The notes under the pieces are model-generated. The model was not told the DNA's origin and did no database searches. It saw nothing but the letters and a program-made list of their open reading frames with translations. A program made the translations under genes and the position numbers. A stretch of DNA of 24,077 bases from Cyanobacteria bacterium UBA5018 (GTDB lineage: Bacteria > Cyanobacteriota > Cyanobacteriia > PCC-6307 > Cyanobiaceae), in contig DGYA01000002.1 in the NCBI GenBank assembly GCA_002396505.1, positions 1,371 through 25,447 on the forward strand, in the 5' to 3' direction. Positions 1-7,361 of this stretch are shown here, in pieces. Numbering within the stretch: position 1 is the first letter of the stretch; each line of letters opens with the position of its first letter.

Positions 1-408
1 GGCCTTGAGCATCGAGCGGCTGACGGCTCGGGTGCAGAGAAACACCCCGGTGAGGTTTAGATCGATCACGCTCTGCCAATCGGCGGTCTTCATGCGCATC
101 AGCAGGCCATCGCGGGTGATGCCGGCATTGTTGACAAGCACATCCAGGCGCCCCTCCCGCTCCAGCACCGCCTTGACCATCGCCTCCACCTGCTGTTCAT
201 CGGCCACATTGGCCCGATGGGCCCAGGCCTTACCGCCCGCCGCCTGGATCTCGTTCACCATCGCCTCAGCGGCGTCGGGGGAACTGGCGTAGTTCACCAC
301 CAAGGTGGCACCGGCGGCGGCCAGCTCCCGGGCGATCGCGGCGCCAATGCCCCGGCTGGCGCCGGTGACCAGGGCGACCTGGCCGGCAAGGGGGAGGGCG
401 ATGGCCAT
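1..408 (-). CDS. fabG: 3-oxoacyl-ACP reductase FabG, C-terminal part outside window
   Basis: NADPH-dependent reductase of fatty acid elongation, converting 3-oxoacyl-ACP to 3-hydroxyacyl-ACP in the cytosol. Reading leftward from the ATG at 408, the frame stays open for 136 codons and runs off the window. Visible SDR features are the Rossmann cofactor motif TGASRGIGAAIA near residue 15 and the NNAG motif near residue 90, followed by the FabG-typical GITRDGLLMRM stretch. The catalytic Ser-Tyr-Lys region lies beyond the edge, so about half of a roughly 250-residue protein is seen. It follows the channel gene on the same strand after 78 bases. FabG is favoured over another SDR by the GITRDGLLMRM context. 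Confidence 0.9.
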   Translation of the reverse strand, partial: MAIALPLAGQVALVTGASRGIGAAIARELAAAGATLVVNYASSPDAAEAMVNEIQAAGGKAWAHRANVADEQQVEAMVKAVLEREGRLDVLVNNAGITRDGLLMRMKTADWQSVIDLNLTGVFLCTRAVSRSMLKA

Positions 409-486
409 CGACGTTGGGTGGAAAGGATCGGGGGAGCGTAGGTCTGGCCTGTGGCCGCCGCTCGCTCGCCAAAAAATTCCCAGGCG

Positions 487-1602
487 CTAGGAGGGCATGC
501 TGCCCACCTCGCTGAGGGCGGGCCCGAGCAACAAGCCAAATTTGCGCAACTGCTCCTTGCTACCCATCACCACCAGCAGCTGCCCCGGGGCCAGCGGCTC
601 GCTGCCACCGGGGTTGGCAATCAGCCGACTGTCGCTGGGCAGATAGGCCGCCCCGCGGACGCCGCCCTCGCCCTGGCGGCTGCGGTCGGGATTGCGGATC
701 GCCAACACCAGGGCGCCGCTGCGCATTCCCACCTGCAAGTCGGCCAGATTGCTCCCCTCCAGGGCTGCCAATCTGCGGGGGTCGTCGCTGAGCTGAAATT
801 CCTCCACCTCACAGTCTGAGCCGGCCAGCAATTCCATGAAGTTCACCGCCAGGGGCCGCAGGGCCGTGGCGGCCATCGTGCGGCCCCCGGCCACGTAGGG
901 ACTGACCACCTGATCGGCGCCCGCCAGGCGCAGCTTGCGTTCGGCCTCGGTGCTGTCGGCCCGGGCGATCAAGCGGCAATCGGAGCGAATACCCCGGGCG
1001 CTGAGCACCACGTAGAGATTGGCGGCGTTGTTGGGCAGGGCCGCCACCAGGCTGCGGCAGCGATGGATGCCAGCCTCGATCAGGGTTTCATCCAGGGTGG
1101 CATCGGCCATCAGCACCGCCAGGCCCAGTTCTTCCGCCGCATCCCGCCGCTCCACATCCATCTCCACCACCAGCAGCGGCACCCCCTCCCGGCCCAGTTG
1201 GGCGGCGATCTCGCGGCCCATGCGGCCGTAGCCGCAGAGAATCACATGGTTGTCCATCGACTGCAGCCAGTGGCGGAAACGGCGCTCCCGCAGGCGTCGG
1301 AAGTAGCCGGATTCTGAAAGGCCAATCAATCCCTGCACCGTCAGCTGCACAACGCCGATGCCGCCGATCAGGGAAAGGGCCGTAACCACCCGGCCGGCGC
1401 TATTGAGCACCGGGGTGTGGGCATCGCTGAAACCGAGGGTGCTGAGGGTGATCAGCACCATCCAGTAGCAGTCGCCCCAATCCCAGCCATTGGTGATCCG
1501 ATAGCCCAGGGCGGAGAGGTTGATCACCAGGATCAACCCGAACAGCGGCAATAGCCAGGGCCGACGGTCGCGGGTGGAGGGTGGACGCCGCTGGCGCAGC
1601 AT
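487..1602 (-). CDS. Two-TM ion channel with RCK (TrkA-N/TrkA-C) domains
   Basis: Potassium-channel-like membrane protein of 371 aa. A basic N-terminus precedes TM1 (about residues 16-33). The pore helix and filter lie at about 44-60 and TM2 at about 70-95. An RCK_N Rossmann domain starts near 118 with CGYGRMG, and a TrkA-C-like domain fills the last 100 residues. This is the MthK-type arrangement, where ligand binding to the cytosolic RCK ring gates the pore. The filter reads T55-L56-G57-F58-S59-D60 rather than TVGYGD, so the second filter glycine is a serine and selectivity is uncertain. Its ATG overlaps the stop of the glycosyltransferase gene in a TGATG, implying translational coupling. 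Confidence 0.85.
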   Translation of the reverse strand: MLRQRRPPSTRDRRPWLLPLFGLILVINLSALGYRITNGWDWGDCYWMVLITLSTLGFSDAHTPVLNSAGRVVTALSLIGGIGVVQLTVQGLIGLSESGYFRRLRERRFRHWLQSMDNHVILCGYGRMGREIAAQLGREGVPLLVVEMDVERRDAAEELGLAVLMADATLDETLIEAGIHRCRSLVAALPNNAANLYVVLSARGIRSDCRLIARADSTEAERKLRLAGADQVVSPYVAGGRTMAATALRPLAVNFMELLAGSDCEVEEFQLSDDPRRLAALEGSNLADLQVGMRSGALVLAIRNPDRSRQGEGGVRGAAYLPSDSRLIANPGGSEPLAPGQLLVVMGSKEQLRKFGLLLGPALSEVGSMPS

Positions 1603-2450
1603 CAGCCGAAACCGAGGGCGGCCATCACCGTTTCAACGCTCACTTCACTGAGCGCTTGGCCGGCATTAGCGCAGACCGCATGTAAACCGGACCTGCTGGG
1701 CAGCTCGGCGGCCGCACGGCCCAGGGTTACCAGCGGCAGCCCCAGCATCAGGGCCAATTCAATGCTGAGGGGATCGCTGGCCAAAACCACATCGACACTG
1801 GCCAGCTGGGCCGCCCGCTGCCGGGGGCTAGCGGGGGCATCGCCGGCGCCGATCTGGGCCAACCGCAGGTCGCCGAGGCGGCCGCGAATCTGCTGGGGCA
1901 ACTCCAACCAGCGCTGGGCGGGCCAGTCGCCTGGTCCTCCGGCGGGGGCCAACAACAGCAGCGGTCCAGCGCCGGCGGGCAGGGCCTGGGCAGCCTCCTC
2001 CAGATCGGCACGACCTAGCTGCAGCCGGAAATCATCGGCCCGCAGCGTTACTCCCACGGGCCGCAGATAGGCCTCCATCGCCTGGGCTGGCCAGCCGGCG
2101 CCGGGGTTCACCAGGTCGGTGGCGGAAAAGCCGCCAACCGCCACCCTGGTGGGGATATGGCTCATCGACAGCATCAAATCCACAGCCCGGCCGGCGGCGA
2201 GGTTGACGCAAAGCTGGAAGTCGGGCTCGCGCAGCGTGCCCAGCAAATTCGACCAATCAGCCAGGGTGGCGTCTTCAAACTGGAAGGGGATGGCCCGTTG
2301 CACGGCCGGATGCAGGCCCCACCAGCCGGTGAGTTTGGGCGCACAGACCACCTGCACCTGGGCTGCCAGTTGCTCGGCCACCGCCGCCACCGCCGCAAAC
2401 AACTGCAGCTGGCGCGCGGCCGTGCCCGGAATCAGGAACAGGGCACGCAT
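1602..2450 (-). CDS. Glycosyltransferase family 9 (heptosyltransferase-like) protein
   Basis: Probable GT9 enzyme transferring a sugar in envelope polysaccharide or LPS synthesis. The 282-aa protein starts at the ATG at 2450, giving MRALFLIPG. The open frame continues upstream to 2747 but there crosses ispD on the other strand, so that extension is rejected. The cyanobacterial pattern is recognisable: AIPFQFEDATLADWSNLLG near residues 65-85 and a late segment about choice of dates and rank (ASDPLSIELALMLGLPLVTLG near 235-255), resembling the nucleotide-sugar site of the family. It is shorter than typical GT9 proteins (about 330-350 aa), and the usual N-terminal GD motif is replaced by IPGTAARQ, so activity is not assured. 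Family assignment is from recall of cyanobacterial homologues. Confidence 0.7.
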   Translation of the reverse strand: MRALFLIPGTAARQLQLFAAVAAVAEQLAAQVQVVCAPKLTGWWGLHPAVQRAIPFQFEDATLADWSNLLGTLREPDFQLCVNLAAGRAVDLMLSMSHIPTRVAVGGFSATDLVNPGAGWPAQAMEAYLRPVGVTLRADDFRLQLGRADLEEAAQALPAGAGPLLLLAPAGGPGDWPAQRWLELPQQIRGRLGDLRLAQIGAGDAPASPRQRAAQLASVDVVLASDPLSIELALMLGLPLVTLGRAAAELPSRSGLHAVCANAGQALSEVSVETVMAALGFG

Positions 2451-2547
2451 TGCTTTGGCTAAGGCAAGGAGGTCTGATTGTATGGATCGACTCCAGGGCT
2501 GGCTGTGCGCCCTGATGCCCCAACTGTTCAGGAGTTGATCTGTCGCC

Positions 2548-3237
2548 ATGCATTTGCTGATCGCCGCCGCCGGCAGCGGCCGCCGCATGGGGGCCAGCGG
2601 TAACAAGCTGCTGCTCGACCTGGCCGGCCGGCCAGTGCTGGCCTGGACCTTAGATGCGGTGTTGGCCTGCCCGGCGATTAGCTGGATCGGCATCGTCGGC
2701 CAGCCCATCGATGCCGATCCAATCGCCGCGATCATTGCGGCGGCCAAGCCCGATCGCCCCCTGCGCTGGATCCTGGGCGGCGACAGCCGTCAGGAATCGG
2801 TGCGCCGCGGGCTGGAGGCCCTACCCGCGGAGGCCAGCGGCGTGCTGATCCACGACGGCGCCCGCTGCTTTGTGGAGGCGGAGCTGTTGCAGCGCTGCGC
2901 CAGTGCCGTGCAGGCCGGTAAGGCGGTGATCGCCGCCACGCCAGTTACCGACACGATCAAGCAGGTGGCTGGTGATGGCACCATCACCGCCACGCCAGAG
3001 CGCAGTGGCCTCTGGGCAGCCCAGACCCCCCAGGGATTTCCAGTGGCCCAGCTGCGCCAGGCCCATGCCACCGCCAGCGCCGAGGGCTGGACGGTCACCG
3101 ACGACGCCGCCCTGTTCGAGCGGCTGGGCCTACCGGTGCAGGTGCTGGCAGCGCCGGCAGCGAATATCAAACTGACTACCCGCTTCGATCTAAGCATCGC
3201 CGCCGCAGTGATCGCCTCCCGGGGCCAAACCGCATAG
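2548..3237 (+). CDS. ispD: 2-C-methyl-D-erythritol 4-phosphate cytidylyltransferase
   Basis: Third enzyme of the MEP isoprenoid pathway, joining CTP and methylerythritol phosphate to give CDP-ME. The 229-aa length is normal. The N-terminal nucleotide-binding motif AAAGSGRRMG (residues 6-15) with NK at 19-20 is clear. GGDSRQESVRRGL and IHDGARCF follow, as in IspD, then the TPQGF motif and a late TDDAALFE. An AGGAG at 2530-2534 lies 13 bases before the ATG and supports this start. It is transcribed away from the glycosyltransferase gene across a 97-base spacer and ends 15 bases before the convergent LD-carboxypeptidase gene. In this organism it feeds carotenoid, phytol and plastoquinone side-chain synthesis. 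Confidence 0.96.
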   Translation: MHLLIAAAGSGRRMGASGNKLLLDLAGRPVLAWTLDAVLACPAISWIGIVGQPIDADPIAAIIAAAKPDRPLRWILGGDSRQESVRRGLEALPAEASGVLIHDGARCFVEAELLQRCASAVQAGKAVIAATPVTDTIKQVAGDGTITATPERSGLWAAQTPQGFPVAQLRQAHATASAEGWTVTDDAALFERLGLPVQVLAAPAANIKLTTRFDLSIAAAVIASRGQTA

Positions 3238-3252
3238 AAATAGCTGGCTCGC

Positions 3253-4188
3253 TTATCGCCCCGCCGGAAGGGGATCCAGCAACTCGAGGCTGCCTGCGTT
3301 GGCATCCAGGCGGGCCATCACCCCCAGGGGCAGGGCGGCATTGCCAGCCAGGTGACCCACGGGCAGCCCCGCCAGCACCGGAATGGCCAGATCGGCGCTG
3401 CGCTCTCGCAACACCTGCTCCAGGGAGAAGCGCCGACCGGCCGCCAGCTCCTGGGCCGCCTCGGGATCGTCGTCGTCATCACAGCCGCTGAAACTGCCAA
3501 AGCCGATGGCGGCCAACTGCTGCAGGGCGCCGCATAAGCGCCAATGGGTGAGCAGCCGCTCGATGCGATAGGGGGCCTCGCCCACGTCTTCCAGGATCAA
3601 GATCGCGCCGCGCAGATCGGGCAGATGGCGGCTGCCCAGCAGATGGGTGGCCACGGTGAGGTTGCCCACCAGCAGCGGACCGCTGGCCACGCCCCCCCGC
3701 CAGCCCTGGCCCTGCAGCGGGGCCAGGGGTTCGCCGAACAACAGCCGCCGCAGCCGCTCCTGGCTCCAGGCCGGCTCGGCGGCCAAGCTGGTGAGCAGGG
3801 GTCCATGTATGGCGCCGCCGCGCCCACTGGCGCACTGGGCCCAGAGCAGGGAGGTGACGTCGGAGAAGCCCAGCAGCCAGCCGGCCGGCAGGGCCTCCAA
3901 CCGCTCCAATAACCGGGCGGCCCCCCAGCCACCGCGCACGCAGGCCCGCAGGGGCGCATCAGCTTCGAGCAAATCCTGGCGTCGCTGCCAATCCCGGCCG
4001 GCCAAGTAGCCCCAATGGCGCTCCAAGGGCGCTGGACCCAAAAGCTGCAGCCCCCAGCTGGCGAGCAGGTCACATCCGGCCCGCAGCCTTTGGCCGGCCC
4101 CATCACCGCTGAGGGCCGAACTGGCGGCCACCAGCCGCACGGCATCGCCCTGGCGCAGGGGCGGCGGCAGGGTCAGGGGATAAGCCAT
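3253..4188 (-). CDS. ldcA: Muramoyltetrapeptide LD-carboxypeptidase, peptidase family S66
   Basis: Cleaves the L-Lys/mDAP-D-Ala bond of murein tetrapeptides during peptidoglycan recycling, normally in the cytosol. The 311-aa protein has no signal peptide. The S66 triad can be placed: Ser109 in GFSDVTSL, Glu200 in LILEDVGEAPYRIERLL and His279 in GLPVGHLAGNAALPLG. Their order and spacing match the family. The chosen ATG at 4188 is the innermost of four in-frame ATGs. The outer three (4206, 4224, 4242) lie in an 18-bp repeat array and are cut off by an in-frame TAG at 4194-4192. The protein also has a run of five Asp at residues 237-241. Confidence 0.88.
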   Translation of the reverse strand: MAYPLTLPPPLRQGDAVRLVAASSALSGDGAGQRLRAGCDLLASWGLQLLGPAPLERHWGYLAGRDWQRRQDLLEADAPLRACVRGGWGAARLLERLEALPAGWLLGFSDVTSLLWAQCASGRGGAIHGPLLTSLAAEPAWSQERLRRLLFGEPLAPLQGQGWRGGVASGPLLVGNLTVATHLLGSRHLPDLRGAILILEDVGEAPYRIERLLTHWRLCGALQQLAAIGFGSFSGCDDDDDPEAAQELAAGRRFSLEQVLRERSADLAIPVLAGLPVGHLAGNAALPLGVMARLDANAGSLELLDPLPAGR

Positions 4189-4253
4189 CGGCTAGGGAAA
4201 GAGCATCGGCTGCGGAAATGCCATCGGCTGCGAAAAGAGCATCGGCTCAGGAC
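4182..4253. repeat. 18-bp tandem array (4 units) over the ldcA start
   Basis: Four contiguous 18-base units (4182-4199, 4200-4217, 4218-4235, 4236-4253) share the core CATCGGCT. On the minus strand each unit carries CCGATG, so each supplies an ATG in the ldcA frame. The translated unit is a hexapeptide of the type M-(L/A)-F-(P/S)-Q-P, and ldcA itself begins M-A-Y-P. One unit has TAG where its neighbours have CAG, which separates the array from the gene. Confidence 0.85.
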
Positions 4254-4265
4254 ATGAGCTCAAGC

Positions 4266-4317
4266 CTTCTGGTCAAAACATCTGGTCAAATCTTCTATTC
4301 GAAAATATCTGCTCAGG
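4266..4317. repeat. 13-bp degenerate tandem array (4 units)
   Basis: Four 13-base units (4266-4278, 4279-4291, 4292-4304, 4305-4317) with rough consensus CWTCTGGTCAAAA. The first two units are very similar and the last two are diverged. Together with the neighbouring 18-bp array it fills almost all of the space between the ldcA start and the UbiA stop at 4326. It is AT-richer than its surroundings. No gene or terminator is apparent. Confidence 0.65.
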
Positions 4318-4325
4318 CAAGCCAC

Positions 4326-5435
4326 TTAAGAAAGCCGACCAAGCACCAGGGCCAGCAGCATTAGTGCCCCCAGCCACACCTGTTGGCCAAAGTGCCTGGC
4401 GTAAATACTGCGGGGCGGCGCCCCTGGCCCTTGGGAAGCCGATAAATGCTGCGAAACAGATAGATCCGGCGAGACCGACATATCCGGCGAAGCCGTTGGT
4501 TGATGGGATGCAGATATTTCCGGCGAGACCGATCTATCCGGCGAAGCCGTTGGGGGCGGCGTAGCCGCTGGTAGCGCTGGGCGAGGGCGCTCCCACTGGT
4601 GCAACAACCAAACTTGATGCTGCATGCCGGCTGCGGCCACTAGCCAGAGGGGCCAAAAAGCGATGCCAATGCCCTGGCCGATCACCGCCAGGGCCAGGGC
4701 CGCCGCCGTGAACCCATAACAAATCGCCACAGCCAAGGGCGCCGCCGCGCCGAGGCTGAGGGCGCTGCTGCGCACCCCCAAGGCCCGGTCGTCGTCGCGG
4801 TCGGCCATTGCATAGACGGTGTCAAAACCGAAGCTCCAGCTGACGCTGGCCCACCAACAGAGCAGCAGGGGCCAGCCGCCCGCCATAGAACCGCTGGCGG
4901 CAGCCCAGGGGATCAGCACCGCAAACCCCCAGCAGAAGGCAAGCAGCAGCTGGGGATAGGCAAACCAGCGCTTGGCTGAGGGATAGAGCAGCACCGGCGG
5001 CAGGGCCGCCAAAGCCAGGCCCAAACACAGGCCCCTAGCGGCGGCCGGCAGCGCCAGGACCACGGCCAGGGCAATGGCCAGGGCCAGCAGCAACACCAGC
5101 AGGGCCTCGCCCACGCCGATGCGGCCGTCGGCCAGCGGTCGGCTGCGGGTGCGTTCCACCTGGGGATCGATACGGCGGTCCCAGAGGTCATTGGCCACAC
5201 AGCCGGCACCGCTCACCGCCAGCCCGCCAAGCAGGATCAAAACGACCAACCAGGGGCTGGGCGCGATGCCATCTACATGCTTGGGGCTGAGCCAGAGGCT
5301 CCAGCCGGCGGGGATCAACAAAATCAGCCGGCCGCTGGGCTTATGCCAACGCAACAGCTCACACCAGAGCCCCAGGCGGGCCAAGCCGCGAGCCCCCCAA
5401 GGGGCAGGAGGGGCACATGGGGGTTGGGTAGTCAA
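4326..5435 (-). CDS. UbiA-family 4-hydroxybenzoate polyprenyltransferase (plastoquinone synthesis)
   Basis: Membrane prenyltransferase attaching a polyprenyl chain to 4-hydroxybenzoate, an early step of cyanobacterial plastoquinone synthesis. Both Asp-rich motifs are present: NDLWDRRID followed by VERTRSRPLADG near residue 90-110, and FDTVYAMADRDDD near 205-217. Multiple hydrophobic helices lie throughout. At 369 aa it is about 70 residues longer than usual. The excess is largely a Ser/Pro/Ala-rich insert (about 285-340) containing an 18-residue duplication, placed in a loop before the final YARHFGQQVWLG helix. The start used is TTG at 5435. A later TTG near 5384 is possible, and the frame is also open upstream through an 18-bp array to a TAG at 5534. 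Confidence 0.88.
   Translation of the reverse strand: MTTQPPCAPPAPWGARGLARLGLWCELLRWHKPSGRLILLIPAGWSLWLSPKHVDGIAPSPWLVVLILLGGLAVSGAGCVANDLWDRRIDPQVERTRSRPLADGRIGVGEALLVLLLALAIALAVVLALPAAARGLCLGLALAALPPVLLYPSAKRWFAYPQLLLAFCWGFAVLIPWAAASGSMAGGWPLLLCWWASVSWSFGFDTVYAMADRDDDRALGVRSSALSLGAAAPLAVAICYGFTAAALALAVIGQGIGIAFWPLWLVAAAGMQHQVWLLHQWERPRPALPAATPPPTASPDRSVSPEISASHQPTASPDMSVSPDLSVSQHLSASQGPGAPPRSIYARHFGQQVWLGALMLLALVLGRLS
4465..4553. repeat. 54-bp in-frame duplication inside the UbiA gene
   Basis: A 35-base segment at 4465-4499 recurs at 4519-4553 with two mismatches and a 54-base offset, exactly 18 codons. Smaller CCGGCGA(G/A) units recur within each copy. In protein it yields two adjacent 18-residue units of the form TASPD-SVSP-S, a hydrophilic Ser/Pro-rich linker. 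Confidence 0.85.
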
Positions 5436-5456
5436 GGCGGCTAAACGGGGGCTGGT

Positions 5457-5528
5457 GGATCGTTCGGAGCTCGGGGATCGGCCGTGGATTGGAGATCGAG
5501 ACTGGATCGAAGATCGGGGCTGGATCGG
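5457..5528. repeat. 18-bp tandem array (4 units) between UbiA gene and ppx
   Basis: Units at 5457-5474, 5475-5492, 5493-5510 and 5511-5528 share RGATCG in the first half, and three of them TGGATYG in the second half. GATCG recurs at 5458, 5476, 5494 and 5512, an exact 18-base period, with a second phase at 5505 and 5523. In the minus frame of the UbiA gene the units read as hexapeptides (P/S)-I-(Q/H)-x-R-S with no stop, but only CTG at 5531 could start that extension. Confidence 0.85.
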
Positions 5529-5579
5529 CAGCTAGATCGCCGGGCCGCGGCTCTGCAGGCGGTGGCAGCTGGGCTGCTG

Positions 5580-5615
5580 GCAGCTCTGACTGCGGCTCTG
5601 ACCGCTGCTGGCTGC
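5580..5615. repeat. 12-bp tandem repeat (3 units) upstream of ppx
   Basis: Three adjacent 12-base units (5580-5591, 5592-5603, 5604-5615). The first two differ at only two positions (GCRGCTCTGACY), and the third is diverged. They lie in the divergent UbiA/ppx region of about 315 bases, which otherwise holds the 18-bp array and no convincing gene. Confidence 0.55.
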
Positions 5616-5750
5616 CCGCGCCTGCCATGGCCCAGATCCCTGCCGGCGCAACTGGGCGCACCCTACCGGTACTGGAGGATGGCAAAGTGGCGCGTCCGTC
5701 CCGGTTCGATCCCAGCGGCTCCCGAGCAGATGGCCCAGACTCCAGTTGCC

Positions 5751-7361
5751 ATGGGGGACTTGCCGAAGGGGCAGGCACTCCGTCGGGTTGCCGCGATCGA
5801 CATCGGCACCAACTCCACCCACCTGGTGATCGCCGAGGTGGATCCGGTGTTGCGCAGCTTCAGCGTGCTGCTCACCGAAAAAGCCACCACAAGGCTGGGG
5901 GATCGGGATCCCCACAGCGGCGACCTCAGCCCCGAGGCGATCGAACGGGTGCTGAGCACCCTGCGCCATTGCCGGGACCTGGCCCACAGCTACGGGGTGG
6001 AGCAGATCGTCACAGCCGCCACCAGCGCCGTGCGCGAGGCGCCGAACGGCGCTGCATTCCTGGCCGCCCTGCAGGAGCAGTTGCAGCTCACGGTGGATCT
6101 GGTCAGCGGTCCGGAGGAGGCCCGACTGATCTACCTGGGGGTGCTGTCGGCGATGACCTTCGGCGAGCAGCCCCACCTGATCCTGGACATCGGCGGTGGT
6201 TCCACCGAGCTGATCCTGGCCGACAGCCATGACGCCCGCATTCTCACCAGTACCAGCATCGGGGCGGTGCGGCTGCAGCGGGAGTTCTGCCAGCAGGATC
6301 CGCTGCCCGCCTCTCGCACCTCTTTTTTGCGGGCGTATGTCCAGGGGGCGCTGGATCCGGTAGTCAGCCAGGCCAGGGCTGCGCTCAAACCAGGGGAGCG
6401 CTGGACGATGGTGGCCACCAGTGGCACCGCCATGGCCCTGGCGGCCCTGGCCGCCGCAGAAGACCCCAAACCGCCCCTGAGACTGCAGGGCTACCGCCTG
6501 GATAAGGAGCGCATCGATCAGCTGCTCCAACGCCTGCTGGCGATGACCCCCGAGCAGCGGCGCGGGCTAACGGCGATCAACGATCGCCGGGCTGAAATCA
6601 TCGTGCCAGGTGCACTGATCCTGCAGACCGCCATGGCGATGCTGGGCGTGCGCGAGCTGGTGGTCTGCGAGCGGGCCCTGCGGGAGGGTCTGATCGTGGA
6701 CTGGATGCTGCGCAATCAGTTGCTAGGGGATCGTTTCTCCTACCAAAGCACTATCCGTGAGCGCACGGTGCTGCACCTGGCTCGCAGTTTTGGCGTGGAT
6801 GCTGCCCGGGCAGAACGAGTTTCCCGCCATGCCCTCAGCCTCTACGACCAGAGCCGCGGCCTGCTTCACGACGACGACGGCCGCGGCCGGCAGCTGTTAT
6901 GGGCTGCGGCTCAATTACATACCTGCGGCAAGAGTATCAACATTTCCGCCTATCACAAGCACACCTGGTATTTGATTCGGCACAGTGAGCTACTCGGCTA
7001 CTCCCAGATCGAGCATCTGATGCTGGCCGCCATCTCCCGCTATCACCGGCGTAGCCTGCCGAAGAAGCGGCATGAATCCTGGCAGTTGATCGAGGGGCGT
7101 GAGGAGCGCCGCACCGTAACAGCCATGGCGTTATTACTGCGTTTAGCAGCTGCTTTGGATCGACGACCGGCTGCGGTGATTGAAACGATCCGACTGCATC
7201 GCTCCGACGCAAATCCAGAGCTGGAAATCGAATTGGTAGCCGCCGCCAGCGAGCCGGGAGAACTAGCTGTAGATCTCAGCTTGGAGCGTTGGAGTCTGCG
7301 TTCCTGCGGGCCGGTGGTACTGGAGGCCCTGGGGCTCACCCTCAGGGTGCGGGAACCCTGA
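5751..7361 (+). CDS. ppx: Exopolyphosphatase / guanosine pentaphosphatase (Ppx/GppA)
   Basis: Hydrolyses terminal phosphates of polyphosphate and, in some members, pppGpp. It is a two-domain ASKHA-fold enzyme. IDIGTNSTHL lies at about residue 15-24 and the second phosphate motif LDIGGGSTELIL near 143. A C-terminal HD-type helical domain contains LHTCGKSINISAYHKHTWYLI. The chosen ATG at 5751 gives 536 aa and begins 11 residues before the conserved RVAAIDIG. In-frame starts at 5730 and 5679 are also possible, and the frame is open to a GTG at 5484 inside an 18-bp repeat array. No start has a convincing ribosome site. Its last 20 bases overlap the convergent RodZ-like gene. Confidence 0.92.
   Translation: MGDLPKGQALRRVAAIDIGTNSTHLVIAEVDPVLRSFSVLLTEKATTRLGDRDPHSGDLSPEAIERVLSTLRHCRDLAHSYGVEQIVTAATSAVREAPNGAAFLAALQEQLQLTVDLVSGPEEARLIYLGVLSAMTFGEQPHLILDIGGGSTELILADSHDARILTSTSIGAVRLQREFCQQDPLPASRTSFLRAYVQGALDPVVSQARAALKPGERWTMVATSGTAMALAALAAAEDPKPPLRLQGYRLDKERIDQLLQRLLAMTPEQRRGLTAINDRRAEIIVPGALILQTAMAMLGVRELVVCERALREGLIVDWMLRNQLLGDRFSYQSTIRERTVLHLARSFGVDAARAERVSRHALSLYDQSRGLLHDDDGRGRQLLWAAAQLHTCGKSINISAYHKHTWYLIRHSELLGYSQIEHLMLAAISRYHRRSLPKKRHESWQLIEGREERRTVTAMALLLRLAAALDRRPAAVIETIRLHRSDANPELEIELVAAASEPGELAVDLSLERWSLRSCGPVVLEALGLTLRVREP

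Noticed and set aside
4182..4317. CRISPR array
   Set aside because: Units of 13-18 bp are contiguous with no spacers, and no cas genes are present.
5484..5750. N-terminal extension of Ppx from GTG at 5484
   Set aside because: It would add 89 residues of repeat-derived and low-complexity sequence before the conserved IDIGTN motif, far longer than family members.
5532..6530. Minus-strand 332-codon open frame
   Set aside because: Antisense shadow of ppx without recognisable motifs.
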